In this document: piece by piece, positions 13,871 through 17,146 of the stretch
How the letters are laid out: each line of letters opens with the position of its first letter
Position numbering within the stretch: position 1 is the stretch's first letter
Source: Candidatus Dormiibacterota bacterium
GTDB lineage: Bacteria > Chloroflexota > Dormibacteria > Aeolococcales > Aeolococcaceae
NCBI GenBank assembly: GCA_019234035.1
Contig: JAFALX010000158.1
Coordinates: 1 to 17,146, forward strand
Length of the DNA: 17,146 bases
Direction of reading: 5' to 3'
Notes under the pieces: generated by a model
What the model was told of the DNA's origin: nothing
Seen by the model: the letters and a program-made list of their open reading frames with translations, nothing else
Database searches by the model: none
Translations under genes and position numbers: made by a program

Positions 13871-14478
13871 ACCAGCCCGCGACTCGAGGGCTCGCGCCGC
13901 GGCACGTTCACGCAACCGTCCAGGCGGCAGTGCTCACAACTGGTGTCGCGGCGGCCGTCTCGCTTCGGATCGCCGCCGGCGGCTCCATGCCTGCAGCCTC
14001 GTATCCCGCGGCGATCCTCTTCGCCGGGGCGCTCATGGCGCTCTCGTTCGGCGCCGGTTGGCGGTTCACGGTGGATCGTCATTGGCGAGGCTCCGTCGGA
14101 GCCGGCATCGCAGGCGCCGCGGTGCTGGTGCTTGCCTGGGCGACGGCGGCGCCGCACGTTCCCCTGACCGGCGGGCAGCACCTCGGGATGCTCCTCGTCT
14201 GGAGCCCGGTGGTGGCGCTCGTGGCGGCCGCCGAGGAGGTCGCGCTGCGCGGCGCGCTCTTCGGCGCGCTGCTCGAGGCCGGCGGCGCGCCCCTGGCAAT
14301 CGCCGTCACGTCCGTCGCCTTCGGGCTCATGCACGTGCCGCTGTACGGCTGGGGTGCTCTGCCACTCGATGTCGCCGCCGGCGTGCTCCTGGGAGGCCTG
14401 CGTCTTCTCTCGGGCGGTGTGGCCGCGCCGGCAGTGGCCCACGTCCTCGCCGACCTCGCGGGCGGCTGGCTGGGCTGA
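13867..14478 (+). CDS. CPBP-family intramembrane metalloprotease (CAAX/Abi type)
   Basis: 203 residues with several hydrophobic segments (about 20-38, 47-64, 78-95, 106-122, 145-156, 165-185). The CPBP motifs are visible: EE...R in AAEEVALRG (Glu123, Glu124, Arg128), F..xH in FGLMHVP (Phe152, His156), and a final H...D in AHVLADL (His192, Asp196). These are the residues that form the glutamate/histidine active site in Rce1-like and bacteriocin-immunity-type CPBP proteases. The ATG at 13867 overlaps the upstream stop as ATGA, so it is probably translated together with the two paralogous membrane proteins, which are candidate substrates or partners (inference). It is the last gene of the operon; the convergent sppA-like gene ends 5 bp away. 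It is shorter than many CPBP proteins but retains all motifs. Confidence 0.9.
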   Translation: MNQPATRGLAPRHVHATVQAAVLTTGVAAAVSLRIAAGGSMPAASYPAAILFAGALMALSFGAGWRFTVDRHWRGSVGAGIAGAAVLVLAWATAAPHVPLTGGQHLGMLLVWSPVVALVAAAEEVALRGALFGALLEAGGAPLAIAVTSVAFGLMHVPLYGWGALPLDVAAGVLLGGLRLLSGGVAAPAVAHVLADLAGGWLG

Positions 14479-14479
14479 C

Positions 14480-14503
14480 CCCCCTAGGCGCGAACCCTGG
14501 GGG
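14480..14503. terminator. Possible hairpin between the convergent genes
   Basis: CCCCC (14480-14484) can pair with GGGGG (14499-14503), and AGG (14486-14488) with CCT (14496-14498), with one bulged T and a 7-base loop. It covers the 5-bp gap and the end of the minus-strand gene. There is no T-tract, so as a terminator it would be atypical. Confidence 0.3.
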
Positions 14504-15311
14504 CGGACATCCAGCCCTCGAGCTCGGTGATCCAGCGGCTGCCCGGCGGGCCCATCCCGGCTCCGGGCACGCCCATGCGTGCGAGGAGGTTCTTCTTCGG
14601 CCCCAGGCGCAGGGTGTGCCGGTGCGGCAGCCCCGCCAGATCCTGAGCCATCTCCGTGGCGCCTTCCTCGTCCTCGACGATGGCGTCGACCAGGCCGAGG
14701 TCCAGGGCCTGGGTGCCGAGCCAGACCTCGCCGGTGGTCACCCGGGCCAGGGCGGCGTCATCGAAGCCGCGGGCCGTCCGCACCGCCGAGGTGAAGCGGC
14801 GGAAGATCGCCTGCACCAGCTCGTTCTCCTTCGCGGCGTCCGCCTCGGTGGGCTCCCGCCACGGTGCGCCGAGGTCCTTGAAGGGCCCGGTCTTGGTGAC
14901 GTCGATGTGCGCGCCGATGCGGCGCAGAGCATCGACCAGGATCGGCCGGATGCTGATCACCCCGATCGACCCGACGATCGCAGCCGGAAAGGCGACGATG
15001 CGTGTGGCGCCGCAGGCGAGGAAGTACGCGCCCGAGGCGCCGGTGGTCCGGATCCACGCCACCACGGGCTTTTCCGCGGCCAGCCGCTTGACCGCGACAT
15101 GCAGGATCTCCGAGCCGACGGCGCCGCCACCCGGGGAGTCGATGTCGAGGACGACGGCGCGGACCTGGCGGTTGCGACGCGCCGCACCTAAGACGCGGGT
15201 GATCGCGTCGGTGCGGACGGCGCCGTCGATGACGCCGCGGATCTCGACCACGCCGATCCGGCGCCGGTCGATCAGCTTGCTGAAGCGCTCGCCGAGGTCG
15301 TCGTCGCTCAC
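14484..15311 (-). CDS. sppA: S49-family serine peptidase (SppA-like), lacking a membrane anchor
   Basis: 275 residues from GTG 15311. It shows the ClpP/crotonase-like S49 fold: RAVVLDIDSPGGGAVGSE (51-68), the nucleophile region TTGASGAYFLACGATRIVA with Ser93 at about the expected place, GSIGVI (114-119), and the general-base region TGPFKDLGAPWREPT with Lys145. The Ser-Lys dyad and the single-domain length match short SppA proteins rather than the tandem-domain E. coli enzyme. The N-terminus (SDDDLGERFSKLIDRRRIG) is charged with no signal peptide or TM helix, so it is probably cytosolic or peripheral. S49 peptidases degrade signal-peptide remnants or membrane-protein fragments; the substrate here is unknown. 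It lies 9 bp downstream of the proline-rich membrane protein gene on the same strand, so the two may be co-transcribed. The C-terminal ~45 residues (after GLPHRH) look like a low-similarity tail. Confidence 0.9.
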   Translation of the reverse strand: MSDDDLGERFSKLIDRRRIGVVEIRGVIDGAVRTDAITRVLGAARRNRQVRAVVLDIDSPGGGAVGSEILHVAVKRLAAEKPVVAWIRTTGASGAYFLACGATRIVAFPAAIVGSIGVISIRPILVDALRRIGAHIDVTKTGPFKDLGAPWREPTEADAAKENELVQAIFRRFTSAVRTARGFDDAALARVTTGEVWLGTQALDLGLVDAIVEDEEGATEMAQDLAGLPHRHTLRLGPKKNLLARMGVPGAGMGPPGSRWITELEGWMSAPRVRA

Positions 15312-15320
15312 CCGGCCATG

Positions 15321-16622
15321 CTAGTGCCGGGAGGCAGCGCGCGCCTGGACGGTCTCGTTGAGCACGTCGGTCAGCGACGAACCCGTGATGTCGACGACCG
15401 CTCCTGCGGTGCCGGGATCCGTCCACGCGCACACCGAGAGAATGGCGCCGCCGTTGGCGCTCGCCGGGCCCTCGTCGCACTCGAACGTCGCGCCGTCGAG
15501 CGTTGTGGTCGTGATCTTCGAGGGATCGAGCGTCCAGCCCACGCTGCTGGCCCCGGTGACGATGCCGTGCACGAAGCCTTGCAACGCTTCAGCAGACCCG
15601 CCGTTGACGAGCTGGGAGCTCTGCACCACCACCAGCATCACCTGGGTCTGGTCCTGGGTGCCGTATGCACCGGTGACGACGTTGCTCGCCCCGGCCGACC
15701 GCTCGTACGACTCCAGCGAATTCAGCGTCGTCTGCACCGAGGGCGTGTCCACCAGGGCGAGCCCGCCGATCGTCTGCGGCTGGTGTATGCCGTGCGCGAA
15801 TCCGCCGACAGTGGTGAGCGTCAATGCGGCGAGCCCGGACAGGGCCAGCAGGCCGGCGCCGAACAGCGCGTAGCGTCGCGCCGGCCGGTGTCGCTCCTCT
15901 TTCTCCCAGGACATCCGCGGCATCACGAACGCCGCCTGCTCGGCCGCCATCTGTGGATCCAGGAGGATCCCGGTCGGCTTCGCCGGCTCGTGGTCGGACG
16001 ACGGGCTGTGTCCAGCGCGGACGCGCCAGCCGCGCCCACCGTCGTCGATCTCGGGCTCACTCGAGCGTGGCTCGACAACCTCCACGCCGAGCGTCGGCTT
16101 CGATGCCGGGGCGATCGTGATGATCGGGCGAACCAGCGGCGTCGGCGGCGCGAGAGCGGTGGCAGCGGGCGCCGGACCCGAGGTGAGCGGGGAGAGCGGC
16201 GCCCGCTGCGGCTGCGACTCGTCAGCCTCAGCCGCAGGCTCTGGAGCCGGCTCCTGCCTCGGCGAGCCAACAGGCCAGAGGTCCACGGAGCTGCCCGAGG
16301 CGGGCCGCGAAGCACTGTTCGGCGGGGTCACCGCGAAGATCTCGCCGGGCCCGGCGACGTGGAAATCCTGGGCGGCAGCGGCAGCGGGGGCGGGCCGTGG
16401 AGGTGGGGCGGCGGCCGCACCGACAGGTGTGGTGTTCGGCGGGGTCAACGCGAACGTGCCGCTGGGCTTGGTGACATGGAATCCATCCACCGGTGCAGGG
16501 GGCGGACTCGGAGGCGGCGGCGCCGGGGCTGTGCGCGGCGGCGCCGGCGCTGTGTCCTTCGGCGGCGTGAACCACGCCGGGGTGGAATCGGTCGTGGGAG
16601 TTTCGGTCATCGTGCTGTTCAT
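15321..16622 (-). CDS. Proline-rich single-pass membrane protein of unknown function with internal FHV...TPPN repeat
   Basis: 433 residues from the ATG at 16622, chosen because AGGGGC lies about 9 bp upstream; an ATG at 16610 is also possible. The first ~245 residues are Pro/Ala-rich and probably disordered in the cytosol. They contain two copies of a motif: FHVTKPSGTFALTPPN (48-63) and FHVAGPGEIFAVTPPN (87-102), with a fragment (WFTPPKDT) near 17-24. A TM helix follows basic residues at about 251-273. The external region (275-433) has a compact beta/alpha look and two cysteines (382, 398). It ends near QARAASRH, 9 bp before the S49 peptidase start. I do not recognise the family. The layout (disordered cytosolic arm, TM, small external domain) resembles actinobacterial envelope proteins of unknown role. 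Function not assigned. Confidence 0.82.
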   Translation of the reverse strand: MNSTMTETPTTDSTPAWFTPPKDTAPAPPRTAPAPPPPSPPPAPVDGFHVTKPSGTFALTPPNTTPVGAAAAPPPRPAPAAAAAQDFHVAGPGEIFAVTPPNSASRPASGSSVDLWPVGSPRQEPAPEPAAEADESQPQRAPLSPLTSGPAPAATALAPPTPLVRPIITIAPASKPTLGVEVVEPRSSEPEIDDGGRGWRVRAGHSPSSDHEPAKPTGILLDPQMAAEQAAFVMPRMSWEKEERHRPARRYALFGAGLLALSGLAALTLTTVGGFAHGIHQPQTIGGLALVDTPSVQTTLNSLESYERSAGASNVVTGAYGTQDQTQVMLVVVQSSQLVNGGSAEALQGFVHGIVTGASSVGWTLDPSKITTTTLDGATFECDEGPASANGGAILSVCAWTDPGTAGAVVDITGSSLTDVLNETVQARAASRH

Positions 16623-16757
16623 GTGCGGCTGCCCCTGACCGGACTTAAGACCGGTCCTCACCGTCGGTGTCGAGGGTATGCAGCGAAATCGCGCGCCTAG
16701 CACTGGTCGGGACACTGGGTCGTGCGCGTGACCCGTGCGTGACCGGCTCATCAAGGA
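16623..16757 (-). promoter_or_regulatory. Upstream region of the proline-rich membrane protein gene
   Basis: 135 bp between the end of dnaE2 and the next minus-strand start. On the minus strand it holds TACCCT (16678-16673), a possible -10 without a good -35. There is a near-palindrome CCGG-n-CTTAAG-n-CCGG (16639-16654) 17 bp upstream of the ATG. A tandem repeat, CGTGCGCGTGACC then CGTGCGTGACC on the plus strand, lies at 16721-16744. A promoter here is likely but not pinned down. Confidence 0.35.
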
Positions 16758-17146
16758 TCAGCGAAAGTTGTGGGGCCGAGGCGATGGAATCGACGTGAGC
16801 GGGGCGTCGGGTGGCAGCGGTCTGCCGTCGCGGTCGAGGGCTGTCACCTGCTGCACCACGACGTTGATGCGTCCGTGCTCGACCTGCAGTAGTCCGTCGA
16901 TCATCAGCAGCGGATGGCGCGCTGCGTCGCGAGTGCGCTGGGCGACGTCGGGGCGAAACACGAGATCCAGGTTGGCGTCTTCGTCGGTCAGTGTGAAAAA
17001 GCGGAAACCGCTCGCCGACATTGGAGCTTGTCGCGTGATGACGAGCCCCGCGACACGCACACGCGTCCCGTCCGCGCATTCGCGTGCGCGTGCGAGGCGC
17101 AGGCAGCCGAGGGAGTCGAGCTGTGCGCGGATGAAGGAGACCAGAT
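16758..17146 (-). CDS. dnaE2: Error-prone DNA polymerase DnaE2, C-terminal end (partial)
   Basis: The frame is open to the right edge: 128 residues plus stop, first complete codon at 17144. It reads LVSFIRAQLDSLGCLRLA, then VRVAGLVITRQ, then GFRFFTLTDEDANLDLVF. It continues with HPLLMIDGLLQVEHGRINVVVQQV and ends in HNFR. This is the OB-fold-like C-terminal domain and terminus typical of DnaE2/ImuC, the alpha-subunit paralogue used in mutagenic lesion bypass with ImuA/ImuB. A replicative DnaE1 would continue beyond the OB domain, and the short end after the NVVVQQV strand favours DnaE2. The GTG at 17060 is internal, not a start. The catalytic palm lies outside the window, so activity cannot be judged. 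Confidence 0.85.
   Translation of the reverse strand, partial: LVSFIRAQLDSLGCLRLARARECADGTRVRVAGLVITRQAPMSASGFRFFTLTDEDANLDLVFRPDVAQRTRDAARHPLLMIDGLLQVEHGRINVVVQQVTALDRDGRPLPPDAPLTSIPSPRPHNFR

Noticed and set aside
16758..17060. A separate 100-residue OB-fold protein starting at the GTG at 17060
   Set aside because: The frame continues without a stop to the window edge, and the upstream residues match the DnaE2 context, so it is the end of a larger polymerase.

Overview
The window is very GC-rich and gene-dense. It has long antisense shadow reading frames, GTG/TTG starts and chains of overlapping stop/start codons. Gene content points to a high-GC actinobacterium-like organism: a multi-MCE lipid-transport operon with two YrbE/MlaE permeases, a DnaE2-type error-prone polymerase, and a GT2-GtrA glycosyltransferase. 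The ATPase gene sits inside the mce operon, and there is no sign of a mycobacterial arrangement. A Thermoleophilia/Solirubrobacterales-like lineage would fit, but that is inference only.

Region 1 (1-10782, all minus strand, transcribed right to left) is one long operon. The order is YrbE/MlaE permease A, permease B, MlaF/Mkl-type ATPase, six consecutive single-pass MCE proteins (MCE1 to MCE6), then an RND/MMPL-family transporter that runs off the left edge. Nearly every junction is a 1-7 bp overlap or a gap of 4-16 bp, so the genes are probably translationally coupled. The expected product is a complete MCE envelope transporter: permease dimer and ATPase in the membrane, plus a six-member MCE ring or tube outside. 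It probably moves lipids or sterol-like hydrophobic compounds, with an RND exporter encoded in the same transcript.

Region 2 (10783-10966) is the divergent promoter region between the mce operon and the right-hand operon. It contains an imperfect dyad at 10859-10881.

Region 3 (10967-14478, plus strand) is a compact four-gene operon. It encodes a three-part GT2-GtrA-GAF-like protein, two tandemly duplicated membrane proteins of a family I cannot name, and a CPBP (CAAX/Abi) intramembrane protease. The last three genes are joined by ATGA overlaps. The most novel-looking biology in the window is here: an undescribed envelope module combining a polyprenyl-phosphate-type glycosyltransferase, a pair of paralogous double-anchored ectodomain proteins and a membrane protease.

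Region 4 (14484-17146, minus strand) converges on region 3. It holds the C-terminal end of DnaE2 (right edge), a proline-rich single-pass membrane protein with an internal FHV...TPPN repeat, and an SppA/S49-type serine protease with no membrane segment. No tRNA, rRNA, CRISPR array, insertion sequence or integrase was seen. No gap between genes exceeds 300 bases.
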